DNA of 64,000 nucleotides. Origin: Roseiarcus sp963741405. GTDB taxonomy: Bacteria > Pseudomonadota > Alphaproteobacteria > Rhizobiales > Beijerinckiaceae. Below are positions 54,860 to 62,882 of the stretch, in pieces. The notes under the pieces were generated by a model, which worked only from the letters and a program-made list of their open reading frames with translations, searched no databases and was not told the origin of the DNA. Within the stretch, counting starts at the first letter, position 1; each line of letters opens with the position of its first letter. The position numbers and the translations under genes are program-made. The stretch lies in assembly GCA_963741405.1 (NCBI GenBank), contig CAVUHX010000039.1, forward strand, positions 620,001 to 684,000, written 5' to 3'.

Positions 54860-55714
54860 ATGCTCGCGCCCATCCTCTCCGTCCAGTCGCACGTCGTCTA
54901 CGGCCATGTCGGCAACTCGGCCGCGGTCTTTCCGCTGCAGCGGCTCGGGCGGGAGGTCTGGCCGCTGATGAGCGTCCAGTTCTCCAGCCATACCGGCTAC
55001 GCCGGTTGGCGGGGGCGCGCCTTTGACGCCGGGATGATCGACGATTGCATGGCCGGGCTCGAGGCGATCGGCGTCCTTCGGCATTGCGCCGGGGTAATGA
55101 CCGGCTATCTCGGGAGAGCCGAGATCGGCGAAGCGGCCCTGCGCGCGCTCGCCGCGGTCCGCCGCGCCCGTCCGGAGGCCGCCTACGCCTGCGATCCGGT
55201 GATCGGCGACATCGGCCGCGGCAGCTACGTTGCGCCGGGGGTTGCCGAATTCTTCCGCGACCGCGCCCTGCCCGCGGCGACGATCGTCACGCCGAACGCC
55301 TACGAACTCGAATGGCTGACCGGCGCGGCGGTGAGGTCGCTCGCCGAGGCCCGCTCCACCATCTCCGCTCTGCTGGCGCCCGGCCCGAGCGTCGCGGCCG
55401 TCACCTCGCTGTCGCTGGAGGACACGCCGCCGGACCGGATTGACATGATCGCCGGCGACCGCAATGGTCTGTGGCGGATAGCGACGCCGAAGCTCCGGAT
55501 CGCGGTCAGCGGCGCAGGCGACCTGTTCGCCGCGCTCTTCTTTCACCGCTGGCTGGAAAGCCGTTCGACGCCTGAGGCGCTGTCGCGCACCGCGTCATCG
55601 GTCTTCGGCATTGTCGCTGCGACGCTTGCTTCGGGGGCGCGTGAACTCGCCCTCGTCGAGGCGCAGGACGAACTGGCGCACCCCTCCAGGAACTTTCTGG
55701 CTGAGCCGATTTAG
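54860..55714 (+). CDS. pdxY: Pyridoxal kinase
   Basis: PdxY phosphorylates pyridoxal in the B6 salvage pathway. The 284-residue ribokinase-fold protein has ILSVQSHVVYGHVGNSAAVF, FSSHTGYAGWRG, YACDPVIGDIGRGSYV, ATIVTPNAYELEWLTG, and the catalytic-base motif AVSGAGDLFAALFFHRWLE (GxGD). The ATG at 54860 gives the usual start. It is the only apparent housekeeping gene among the mobile elements of the right half, on its own transcript. Confidence 0.94.
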   Translation: MLAPILSVQSHVVYGHVGNSAAVFPLQRLGREVWPLMSVQFSSHTGYAGWRGRAFDAGMIDDCMAGLEAIGVLRHCAGVMTGYLGRAEIGEAALRALAAVRRARPEAAYACDPVIGDIGRGSYVAPGVAEFFRDRALPAATIVTPNAYELEWLTGAAVRSLAEARSTISALLAPGPSVAAVTSLSLEDTPPDRIDMIAGDRNGLWRIATPKLRIAVSGAGDLFAALFFHRWLESRSTPEALSRTASSVFGIVAATLASGARELALVEAQDELAHPSRNFLAEPI

Positions 55715-55718
55715 GACA

Positions 55719-56002
55719 TCAGGAACAATAAGTGCTACGATTTGATGGCTTTCGGGGCCTAATCGTATAGTTCCATTCAGGATGGAACTGATCGCCGGCG
55801 ATGTCGAGGGATGTCATCTCGGCCTTGCTGACCCGGATGCCCTTGCGGTAGGTGCGCGTGTCGAGCGCGCTTTCGACTTTCAAGCCGGTCTTGGTGTTGG
55901 TGGCGCCGATTAGTTCGACCACGGCGAGGCGAGTGGTGAGCGGCCGGCCGCGCCAGTTCTGCGTGATGTGGCAGAACATGCGGTGCTCGATCTTGTTCCA
56001 CT
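55719..56002 (-). pseudogene. ISAzo13-family transposase, C-terminal fragment
   Basis: About 85 residues (WNKIEHRMFCHITQNWRGRP, LKVESALDTRTYRKGIRVSK, FHPEWNYTIRPR) match the C-terminal end of ISAzo13-type transposases. The 5' part is cut off at 56002, exactly where group II intron II begins, and is not seen elsewhere in the window. Confidence 0.82.
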
Positions 56003-56447
56003 GTGTGCCTTGCCAAGGTGCACAGGTGTCGTGGGTGCAAATCCCACCCGGCAACTCTCGCTCCAGCCGGAAGCGCCCGGAGCGGATCAGGAGGCAACGA
56101 ATGGTCTCTGAAGCACTTTGGGAAAAAGGTCCCTTTTGGGGATCAGCGGGCCATACGGGCCGCAGCACAAGCGAACATCGTCGAGGCCTCGAAAGGATCA
56201 ATGTGAGAGCCAACCCACCAGTGGAATGGGCAGGCCGCCGTCGTCAGTCAAGCGAGCGAGAAACGCCCCTGACGGTCTCACCGGGGTAAAGATGGCAGCA
56301 CGTATGGCAGAACATCTGTGTGCAACAAGGGAAGTCTGTCTTGGCGACCACGGCGGGCAATCCGGCTGGTCAACGGCGGAGCCCGCGAGGGACAGCGTCG
56401 GCCGGGGCAGATGGCGGATGGGTCCGTATTACCGTTGAGGTCGGGTA

Positions 56448-57773
56448 ATGCTGGCGGAGGAAAGGGGCCCTGACCTGCGACAGGCGATCAAAGTGACGAG
56501 ACCCCGGAGCTTGGCCGAAGGCCCAGCAACTCCGCTCGAAAGGGTTCAGAAGTTACAGAGCTCGCTGCATGCGAAAGCTAAGGCTGAACCAGCTTTCCGT
56601 TTCTATACCCTATGGGATAAAGTGTTTTGGGCCGACGTCCTCGCAGAAGCGTACCGGGCATGTCACCGCAACGGTGGGGCCGCGGGCGTCGACGAGATGA
56701 CGTTTGACCAGATTACCGCCTACGGGCGAGAACAATGGCTGGAAGAGTTGCGGCAGGAGTTGCGGGCCGGTGGATATCGGCCACGGCCCTTGCTGCGCGT
56801 CTGGATTCCGAAAAGCAACGGGGGCCAGCGCCCACTTGGGATTCCGTGCATCCGCGACCGCGTGGTCGAGATGGCGGCCCTTCTGGTGCTGAGCCCGATC
56901 TTCGAGGCGGACCTGCTGCGTAACCAGTATGGTTTTCGCCTGGGGATGGACGCCAAAATGGCAATTCGCCAAGCCTACTGGCACATCATGGACCACGGGC
57001 GTTCCGAGGTAGTGGACGCTGACCTCAGCGACTACTTTTCCTCGATCCCGCACGGCCCCTTGATGCGCTGCGTGAGTCGGCGAGTGGCGGACGGGACGCT
57101 CCTGTCTGTCATCAAGAGTTGGCTCGCGGCGCCGGTCATCGAGCGGGATAAACGCACGACCCGATGCACGACGGAGGCCAAGGACCGAAGTCGAGGGACG
57201 CCGCAAGGGTCTCCGATTTCGCCCTTGCTGGCGAATCTCTATTTCCGTCGCTTCCTTCTGGCCTGGGAGCAATTCGGCCACCGAACGCGGCTCGATGCCC
57301 ACGTGGTCAACTATGCCGATGACCTCGTCATCTGCTGCCGACCCGGCAACGGGCCGGCAGCACTGGCGACGATGCGGGGGTTGATGACGCGGCTTGGGCT
57401 AACGGTGAACGAGACCAAGACCCGATTGGCGCGTCTACCCGAGGAGAACTTCGACTTCCTCGGCTATACCATCGGTCGGTTCTACGGCAAGGACGGGGCG
57501 CCTTACATCGGCACGCGCCCGTCCCGGAAAGCCGTTCGGCGCTTGCTCCAACGGGTTCACGACGCGACGACGCCGTACAAACATGCCGAAAGCCCAAAAT
57601 TGCGGGTGGCCGCTATCAGTCGGCTGCTCCGGGGATGGGCTGCGTACTTCAACCAAGGGCCGGTTCTGCCGACCTACAAAGTCGTGCGTTGGTATGTGCA
57701 ACGGCGTCTTCAACGTTGGTTGGTGAGACGAAGTGGACAAGCGGGCACTGGATACCGCCAATATCCGGACGAG
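56448..57773 (+). pseudogene. ltrA: Group II intron II reverse transcriptase/maturase, N-terminal part
   Basis: The 442-codon portion has all RT motifs: LLRVWIPKSNGGQRPLGIPC, VVDADLSDYFSSIPHGP, GTPQGSPISPLLANLYFRRF, the active site NYADDLVICC, and domain X (LLRGWAAYFNQGPVLPTY). It ends in GTGYRQYPDE. The expected family ending continues at 62766 as YLYETLGLYALPLRRADLPS, in a frame that fits directly. After GAG at 57773 the frame runs into transposon sequence and stops at 57827. Confidence 0.88.
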
Positions 57774-57785
57774 ATAGCCCCGTCA

Positions 57786-57803
57786 CGCTGTTTGAGGGGC
57801 GCG
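57786..57803 (+). repeat. Left-end terminal motif of the five-gene transposon
   Basis: CGCTGTTTGAGGGGCGCG matches, in inverted orientation, the right-end motif at 62737-62753 with one extra G. Confidence 0.75.
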
Positions 57804-57877
57804 GTGGGGTCTGCTGATCATGGTTAGCGAGGTCGACATGGCTCGGGCCTTCGTCGAGCGCGATTGTGAGGCAGGGG

Positions 57878-58372
57878 TCAAGGGGCTGGCGGCGGATCGA
57901 GTCGGGCGATCCGGTCTTCGAAGCGTTGCGCGTACTCCGGGTCGAAGTCGTCTGGCGCGCGGCCGATGATCTCCAGCGCGCGCCGATAGCAGGCGACGGC
58001 CTCCCGGTTTTCGCTCCGCTTGTCATGGACGTGGCCGAGGAACTCCCATCCGTCGGGGATATCCGGATAGCGTTCCAGGATATGGCGGGCGGCGGTCTCG
58101 AGCTCTTCTAGCTTGCCTTCCTCAACGAAGCGAAGGGCGGCGTCGACCGTCTCGTCCAAGTCCCTGAGATCCGCAGAGGCGGCGAAGTCGGCCGCGATCG
58201 CGTCGCGGGCCTCGCGCTGCTCCAGGCGCCTGGCTTCGGCGCGCGCCTCGCGCCCGGCCTGCTCGGCGGCGAGGCGTTCGCGCTCGGCCGCCTCGTCCCG
58301 CGGCAGGCAGCACGCCTTGTATTTCTTGCCGCTTCCGCAAGGGCAGCGATCGTTGCGTCCGGGCTTGGCCAT
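57878..58372 (-). CDS. SEC-C metal-binding protein with TPR-like helices
   Basis: The 164-residue protein starts MAKPGRNDRCPCGSGKKYKACC, a complete SEC-C zinc motif (CxCxSGxKYKxCC). A charged coiled coil (residues 25-55) and a helical TPR-like part (AARHILERYPDIPDGWEFLG, YRRALEIIGRAP) follow. SEC-C motifs bind zinc and occur on SecA and on many small accessory proteins. It lies inside the transposon, opposite to the transposition genes, so it may be cargo or a regulator. The longer open frame to 58522 overlaps the helper gene and is rejected. Confidence 0.78.
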   Translation of the reverse strand: MAKPGRNDRCPCGSGKKYKACCLPRDEAAERERLAAEQAGREARAEARRLEQREARDAIAADFAASADLRDLDETVDAALRFVEEGKLEELETAARHILERYPDIPDGWEFLGHVHDKRSENREAVACYRRALEIIGRAPDDFDPEYAQRFEDRIARLDPPPAP

Positions 58373-58406
58373 AGGGGTCGAGCGCCTTCCGTCGGAGGAC
58401 GCATCC

Positions 58407-58976
58407 TTGTACGCAACGCTGCTGGCCGACGCCAGATTCCACGACCTCCTGCTCGCCGCCGACCGTGATCTGGCGGAAGCCTGCCGGACCGAGGGCTGCG
58501 CCTGCGGCGGGCCCCGGCACATGGCCCGCTACGCCCGCAAGCCGCGCGGCCGGCCGTGCCGTCTCGGGCCCGAGCACGACCAGCGCTTCAGCTTTTGCTG
58601 CGCCGTCGACGGCTGCCGCTCGCGGGCGACGCCGCCGTCGCTGCGCTTCCTCGGGCGCAGGGTCTATGTCGCGACCGTCGTCGTGCTGATCGCCATCCTG
58701 CGGGACGGCGTCAGCGACGCGCGGCTCGAGCGCCTGAGGGAGGTCGTGTCCGTCGACCGGCGCACGATCGCCCGCTGGCGCAGGTGGTGGCGCGACACGT
58801 TCACGGCGACCCGGTTCTGGAGGGCGGCGCGCGCCAGCTTCATGCCGCCGCCCGACGGGATGCAGCTGCCGGCGGCGCTGATCGACCGCTTCAGCGGCGA
58901 CGCGCAGGATCGCCTGGTCGCCCTGCTGCGCTTTCTCGGCCCGGTCACCGGAGGCTCCCGCATGCGCGCTTTCTGA
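58407..58976 (+). CDS. Zinc-ribbon/HTH helper protein of the transposon
   Basis: The 189-residue product has a Cys/His cluster (CRTEGCACGGPRHMARYARKP, then FSFCCAVDGCRSRATPPSLR) resembling a zinc ribbon. A likely helix-turn-helix follows (VVSVDRRTIARWRRWWRDTF). No catalytic motif is visible. A TTG at 58407 with GGAGG 8 bases upstream is the best start, and no ATG fits. Proteins like this accompany DDE/AAA transposon operons in other bacteria as unnamed small genes; a DNA-targeting or end-binding role is inferred. It precedes the transposase by 90 bases. Confidence 0.7.
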   Translation: MYATLLADARFHDLLLAADRDLAEACRTEGCACGGPRHMARYARKPRGRPCRLGPEHDQRFSFCCAVDGCRSRATPPSLRFLGRRVYVATVVVLIAILRDGVSDARLERLREVVSVDRRTIARWRRWWRDTFTATRFWRAARASFMPPPDGMQLPAALIDRFSGDAQDRLVALLRFLGPVTGGSRMRAF

Positions 58977-59066
58977 CGGGCGCGGCCGACCCGCAGAGCA
59001 TGCTCGTCGCGGGCGCCCTGACACTGTGCCAACGCTCGGGCGCACCCTGACGAGAGGAGCGCCGGC

Positions 59067-60515
59067 ATGGCCGAGGAGACGCGAGGGCGGCGGGTTCACG
59101 AGCGGTGGGCGCACTTGCGCTTCTCCGTCGTCGGCCAACTGTTGGCCGCGCCGCCCGACAAGGGCGAGCTGAAGGCTGCGATGGAAGGGCTGGCGGCACG
59201 GACGTGGCGGCATCCGACCACGGGCGAACCCGTACGCTTCGGCTTCTCGACCATCGAGCGCTGGTACTACCGCGCCTTGCGCGAGCGCGCCGATCCGGTG
59301 ACCGTTCTTCGTCGCAAGCTGCGCGCCGACGCCGGCCAGCAGCCTGCCGTCGGCGAGGCGGTCCGGCGCGCGGTGCTCACCCAGTACGCCGCCCACAAGA
59401 GCTGGAGCGTCAAGCTCCACCACGACAACCTCGTCGCCCTGGCCGGTCTCGGGCCCGCGCCGTCCTATTCCACGCTGCTCCGCTTCATGAGAGCCAACGG
59501 CCTCGACAAGCGCCGGCGCCTCACCTCGCGCCAGACGGAAGGGGCCGAGCGCGCCGAGGCGCGCCTCGTCGAGCGCGAGGTCCGTCGATATGAGGCCGAG
59601 TACGTCAATGGCCTGTGGCACTGGGATTGCCACCACGGGTCGCGCAAGGTTCTGACGCCCCGCGGCGAGTGGGCGACGCCGATCCTGTTCGGCGTGCTCG
59701 ACGATCGCTCGCGCCTCGCCTGCCATCTCCAATGGTATCTGTCCGAGACTGCCGAGGTGATCGCGCACGGCCTCGCCCAGGCGTTCCAGAAGCGCGGCCT
59801 GCCGCGCGCCGCCTTGAGCGACAACGGTTCGGCCATGACGGCGGCCGAGATCAGCGAAGGGCTCGCGCGCCTCGGCGTCCTCCACCATACGACCCTGCCT
59901 TATTCCCCGTATCAAAATGCGAAACAGGAGGCGTTCTGGGGCCCGGTCGAGGGGCGGCTCGTCGCCATGCTGGAGCGTGTGCCCGACCTGACGCTGGCGT
60001 TCCTCAACGAGGCGACGCAGGCCTGGGTCGAGCACGAGTACAACCGCACGGTCCACTCCGAGATCGCCGCCACGCCGCTCGCCCGCTTCCTCGAAGGCCC
60101 GGCGGTGACGCGGCCCTGTCCGGGCAGCGTCGCGCTCCGCCTCGCCTTCACCCGCAGCGTCACGCGGACACAGAAGAAGAGCGACGGCAGCATCGTCATC
60201 GACGGCCGACGCTTCGAGCTGCCGAACCGCTATCGCCATCTCGCCCGCGTCGAGGTGCGCTACGCCGAGTGGGACCTGAGCGCCGTCCACCTCGTCGACG
60301 AGCGCACCGGCGATGTGCTGGCCCGCCTCTATCCCCAGGACAGGACGCAGAACGCCAGCGGCGTGCGCCGCTCGCTCGAGCCGCTCGGCCTGCCGCCGAC
60401 AAAGCCGGCTCCGCCCGCGTCGCCCCTCCCGCCGCTGCTCAAGCGCCTGCTCGACGCGCAGTCGAGCGCCGGGCTTCCGCCCGCCTATCTCCCCAAGGAC
60501 GAGGACGAAGGATAG
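59067..60515 (+). CDS. DDE (rve/Mu-type) transposase
   Basis: The 482-residue integrase-core transposase has N-terminal HTH regions (ERWAHLRFSVVGQLLAAPPD; FGFSTIERWYYRALRERADP). The catalytic core has GLWHWDCHHGSRKVL (Asp187), ALSDNGSAMTAAE (Asp252) and NAKQEAFWGPVEGRL (Glu288). The spacing between the last two is 35, as in D,D-35-E enzymes. A C-terminal beta-barrel-like part (IVIDGRRFELPNRYRHLARV) is typical of Mu/Tn552/IS481-type transposases. The AAA gene starts 5 bases downstream, so the two form one unit. Confidence 0.9.
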   Translation: MAEETRGRRVHERWAHLRFSVVGQLLAAPPDKGELKAAMEGLAARTWRHPTTGEPVRFGFSTIERWYYRALRERADPVTVLRRKLRADAGQQPAVGEAVRRAVLTQYAAHKSWSVKLHHDNLVALAGLGPAPSYSTLLRFMRANGLDKRRRLTSRQTEGAERAEARLVEREVRRYEAEYVNGLWHWDCHHGSRKVLTPRGEWATPILFGVLDDRSRLACHLQWYLSETAEVIAHGLAQAFQKRGLPRAALSDNGSAMTAAEISEGLARLGVLHHTTLPYSPYQNAKQEAFWGPVEGRLVAMLERVPDLTLAFLNEATQAWVEHEYNRTVHSEIAATPLARFLEGPAVTRPCPGSVALRLAFTRSVTRTQKKSDGSIVIDGRRFELPNRYRHLARVEVRYAEWDLSAVHLVDERTGDVLARLYPQDRTQNASGVRRSLEPLGLPPTKPAPPASPLPPLLKRLLDAQSSAGLPPAYLPKDEDEG

Positions 60516-60520
60516 AACCC

Positions 60521-61372
60521 ATGAACAGGAAGATGCTCGGCCTCTACGGCCTCAAGTGGAACCCTTTCGCTCCCGACGTGCCCGTCGAGGCCCTGCACGT
60601 CGGCCGCCGCATCGAGTCCTTCTGCTGGCGCGCGGAGCAGCTCGTGGGCGAGGGCGGCTTCGCCCTCGTCACCGGCGCGCCCGGCGCCGGTAAGTCCGTC
60701 ACCCTGCGCATTCTCGCCGACCGGCTGGAGGCCAAGCGGGACGTGAAGGTCGGCGTCATCAGCCGGCCGCAGTCGGGCCTCTCCGACTTCTATCGCGAGT
60801 TGGGCGATCTGTTCGGCGTCGAGCTGTCTCCCCATAACCGCTGGGCCGGCGCCAAGGTCTTGCGCGAGCGCTGGCAGGCGCACATCGACGCCGCCCTGTC
60901 GCGCCCGGTGCTCATCGCCGACGAGGCGCAGGAGATGAAGGCCGCCGTCCTTGCCGAGCTGCGCCTGCTGTCGTCCGTCCGCTTCGACAGCCAGGTTCTC
61001 CTCACCGTGGTGCTCGCGGGCGACGGGCGCCTGCTGCAACGGCTGCGCTCCGACGAGCTGTCTCCGCTCGACAGCCGCTGCCGTGTCCGTCTCGCCCTCG
61101 AACGGGCGACGCCCAACGAACTCGCCGAGCTGCTCGCGCACGCGCTGCAGGAGGCCGGCGCCGCCAGGCTGATGACCCCCGAGCTGATCGCGACTCTCGC
61201 CGATCACGCGCAGGGCAATCCGCGTGCGCTCATGAATTTGGCCGCGGAGCTGCTCGACGCCGCGGCCCAGCGCGAGGCCCCCCACATCGACGAGAAGCTG
61301 TTCCTGGAGATGTGCGCCGCCCCGCCCCCGGAGGCGAGGCCGGCCCGCCGCCGGGCCACAGGCCGCTCATGA
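60521..61372 (+). CDS. AAA ATPase (TniB/ExeA-like) of the transposon
   Basis: The 283-residue P-loop ATPase has YGLKWNPFAPDVPVEAL, Walker A VTGAPGAGKSV (residues 51-60), Walker B PVLIADEAQEM (130-139), and a C-terminal lid (LADHAQGNPRALMNLAAELL). This is the ExeA/TniB/MuB-type organisation of transposition ATPases that select target DNA and activate the DDE transposase. The start has GAAGGA upstream, and its stop overlaps the next start as ATGA. Confidence 0.9.
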   Translation: MNRKMLGLYGLKWNPFAPDVPVEALHVGRRIESFCWRAEQLVGEGGFALVTGAPGAGKSVTLRILADRLEAKRDVKVGVISRPQSGLSDFYRELGDLFGVELSPHNRWAGAKVLRERWQAHIDAALSRPVLIADEAQEMKAAVLAELRLLSSVRFDSQVLLTVVLAGDGRLLQRLRSDELSPLDSRCRVRLALERATPNELAELLAHALQEAGAARLMTPELIATLADHAQGNPRALMNLAAELLDAAAQREAPHIDEKLFLEMCAAPPPEARPARRRATGRS

Positions 61373-62313
61373 GCCTGCTGCCCGTCGAGCCCGCCTGGCG
61401 TCTGGCCGAGCGCGCCGAGGAGCATCGCTGGCTCGTCGCCGGGTTGTGGTCGGATGAGGCCGTCGGAATCGTCGGCGGCGAGCCCAAGTGCTGCAAGTCG
61501 TTCCTGGCTCTCGACCTCGCCGTCTCGGTCGCCTCCGGCGCGCCCTGCCTGCGCCGCTTCGTCGTGCCCAAGGCCGGGCGCGTCCTGCTCTACGCCGCCG
61601 AGGACGCCCTGCACATCGTCCGGCGCCGCCTCGACGGCATCGCCGTCGCCGCCGGCGCGAGGCTCGCCGATCTCGATATCCAGGTCATCACCGCGCCGAC
61701 GCTGCGCCTCGACCTCGAGGCCGACCGGCGCAGCCTCGCCGAGACCGTCGACCGGTTGCGGCCCCGGCTGCTCATCCTCGATCCCTTCGTGCGGCTGCAC
61801 CGCATCGACGAGAACGCCAGCGGCGAGGTCGCGCCATTGCTCGCCTTTCTGCGCGAGCTGCAACGCCGCTACGGCGTCGCCGTGCTCGTCGTGCACCACG
61901 CCCGGAAGGGCGGAGCTTGCGTCCGCGCCGGCCAAGCCTTGCGCGGCTCCTCCGAGTTCCACGCCTGGGGCGACAGCAACCTCTATCTGCGTCGCGACGG
62001 CGAGGCGCTGACGCTGACCGCCGAGCATCGTGCGGCTCCGTCGTCCCGGCCGCTCGTCGTCGAACTGGTCCAGAACGGCCCGGCCCTCGCCCTGGAAGCG
62101 GTCGAGCGGGCCACGCCCGTCGCCGTCGACACGCCCTCGCTCGACGAGCGCGTCATGGCGGCGCTCGCCGAAGCCCGAGAGCCGCTTCCGTTCGTCGACC
62201 TGCGCGCCCGATGCCGGGTTCGGGCCGCCACCCTCCACGAGCGCATCGGCCTGCTCGCCGCCGCCGGCCGCATCGTCAAGACCGTCGACGGCTACCGGCT
62301 CGCGAGCCCCTGA
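61369..62313 (+). CDS. RecA/RepA-like AAA ATPase of the transposon
   Basis: The 314-residue ATPase resembles RepA/DnaB-type RecA-fold proteins. Walker A is GIVGGEPKCCKSFLALDLAV, and Walker B is RLLILDPFVRL. VAVLVVHHARKGG contains the sensor His region, and a C-terminal winged-helix-like part (MAALAEAREPLPFVDLRARC) follows. It is translationally coupled to the TniB-like ATPase. A second ATPase of this class next to a DDE-AAA pair is unusual. Possible roles are hexameric motor, replication restart at the insertion, or target-site selection; none is proven. Confidence 0.85.
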   Translation: MSLLPVEPAWRLAERAEEHRWLVAGLWSDEAVGIVGGEPKCCKSFLALDLAVSVASGAPCLRRFVVPKAGRVLLYAAEDALHIVRRRLDGIAVAAGARLADLDIQVITAPTLRLDLEADRRSLAETVDRLRPRLLILDPFVRLHRIDENASGEVAPLLAFLRELQRRYGVAVLVVHHARKGGACVRAGQALRGSSEFHAWGDSNLYLRRDGEALTLTAEHRAAPSSRPLVVELVQNGPALALEAVERATPVAVDTPSLDERVMAALAEAREPLPFVDLRARCRVRAATLHERIGLLAAAGRIVKTVDGYRLASP

Positions 62314-62330
62314 TCGGCGCTCCGTTCCCG

Positions 62331-62378
62331 GTTCCCGTTCCCCGCCTCTCTACAGCGCGTGGGAATGGGAACGGGAAC
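62331..62378. repeat. 12-bp perfect inverted repeat after the RecA-like gene
   Basis: GTTCCCGTTCCC and GGGAACGGGAAC are separated by 24 bases, with further partial CGTTCCCG and GGGAATG copies beside them. It may be a terminator or an iteron-like binding site. The following 320 bases to the right-end motifs (62379-62700) contain no supported gene, only a short minus-strand frame at 62550-62747. Confidence 0.65.
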
Positions 62379-62689
62379 ACCCGGCCGTGAGCCCGCCTTG
62401 CCTTCATCCTGAAGCCCCGGACGACGATCTGCTTCGAATGATCGCGCCGATCCCGAGGGTCCGGGCCGGCCAGTTTCCTGGTTCGGCTGGGCGGCCGTTT
62501 CCTCGTCCCGGCCTTGCGAGAGCGGAACTGGCGTCGCGCGCAGGGGCGGTCAAGGACGCGCGCAAGCGCGCCCGAAGGGCTTGTCCTTGACGGCCCCGAG
62601 CACGGCGCCAAGCTTGGGCAAGTCGGGACGCGGGAGGGTCCCGTCCGTCTCGTCGTCGGCGAGCACGACCGCACGCTCCGCCGTCACGG

Positions 62690-62753
62690 GCTCAAGCAGC
62701 GCGCTCTCCACATCGCCCATCAAACACCGTGACTGGCGCGCCCTCAAACAGCG
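62690..62753 (-). repeat. Right-end repeated sites of the five-gene transposon
   Basis: Read inward on the minus strand, CGCTGTTTGAGGGCGCG (62753-62737), CGGTGTTTGATGGGCG (62729-62714) and a weaker CGCTGCTTGAGCC (about 62702-62690) repeat at about 24-base intervals. This looks like transposase-binding sites. Confidence 0.65.
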
Positions 62754-62765
62754 CGAGCCGGCTTA

Positions 62766-62837
62766 TATCTCTACGAGACGCTCGGCCTGTATGCCTTGCC
62801 ATTGCGTCGCGCTGACTTGCCGAGCGCGAAGGCTTGA
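62766..62837 (+). pseudogene. Group II intron II RT, C-terminal end
   Basis: The 23 codons YLYETLGLYALPLRRADLPS plus AKA and stop are the standard C-terminus of this RT class. They continue GTGYRQYPDE from 57773. The 12 bases after the stop lead into domain V. Confidence 0.85.
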
Positions 62838-62849
62838 TGACGCGGGTGA

Positions 62850-62882
62850 AAGCCGGATGCGGGCGATCTGCATGTCCGGTTG
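62850..62882 (+). ncRNA. Group II intron II domain V
   Basis: AAGCCGGATGCGGGC...CTGCATGTCCGGTTG forms the catalytic hairpin immediately after the RT stop. Confidence 0.8.

Larger units (their letters stand above)
57774..62765. mobile_element. Five-gene DDE/AAA/RecA-like transposon inserted in an intron RT gene
   Basis: The ~5.0 kb element is bounded by the break in the RT gene. Inverted end motifs CGCTGTTTGAGGGGCGCG (57786-57803) and CGCGCCCTCAAACAGCG (62737-62753) lie about 12 bases inside each edge. More copies occur at the right end: CGCCCATCAAACACCG (62714-62729), and a weaker GGCTCAAGCAGCG near 62690. The genes are a minus-strand SEC-C protein, then a plus-strand helper, DDE transposase, AAA ATPase and RecA/RepA-like ATPase. 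The target duplication could not be resolved. Confidence 0.8.
56003..62882 (+). mobile_element. Group II intron II, interrupted by a ~5 kb transposon
   Basis: The intron starts with GTGTGCCTTGCC at 56003, antisense to the ISAzo13 remnant. It carries a maturase gene split between 57773 and 62766, and reaches domain V at 62850-62882. Excluding the transposon it is about 1.9 kb. Domain VI and the 3' splice end cannot be placed, because intron III begins at once. Confidence 0.8.

Noticed and set aside
58122..60290. 722-codon minus-strand frame across helper and transposase
   Set aside because: Shadow of two plus-strand genes with clear motifs.
59615..60520. Upstream extension of the AAA ATPase frame across the transposase gene
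   Set aside because: Arg/Pro-rich out-of-frame reading of the transposase; the ATPase starts at the SD-preceded ATG at 60521.
62550..62747. 65-codon minus-strand frame near the transposon right end
   Set aside because: It overlaps the repeated end motifs and lacks a ribosome binding site; a remnant is possible but not supported.
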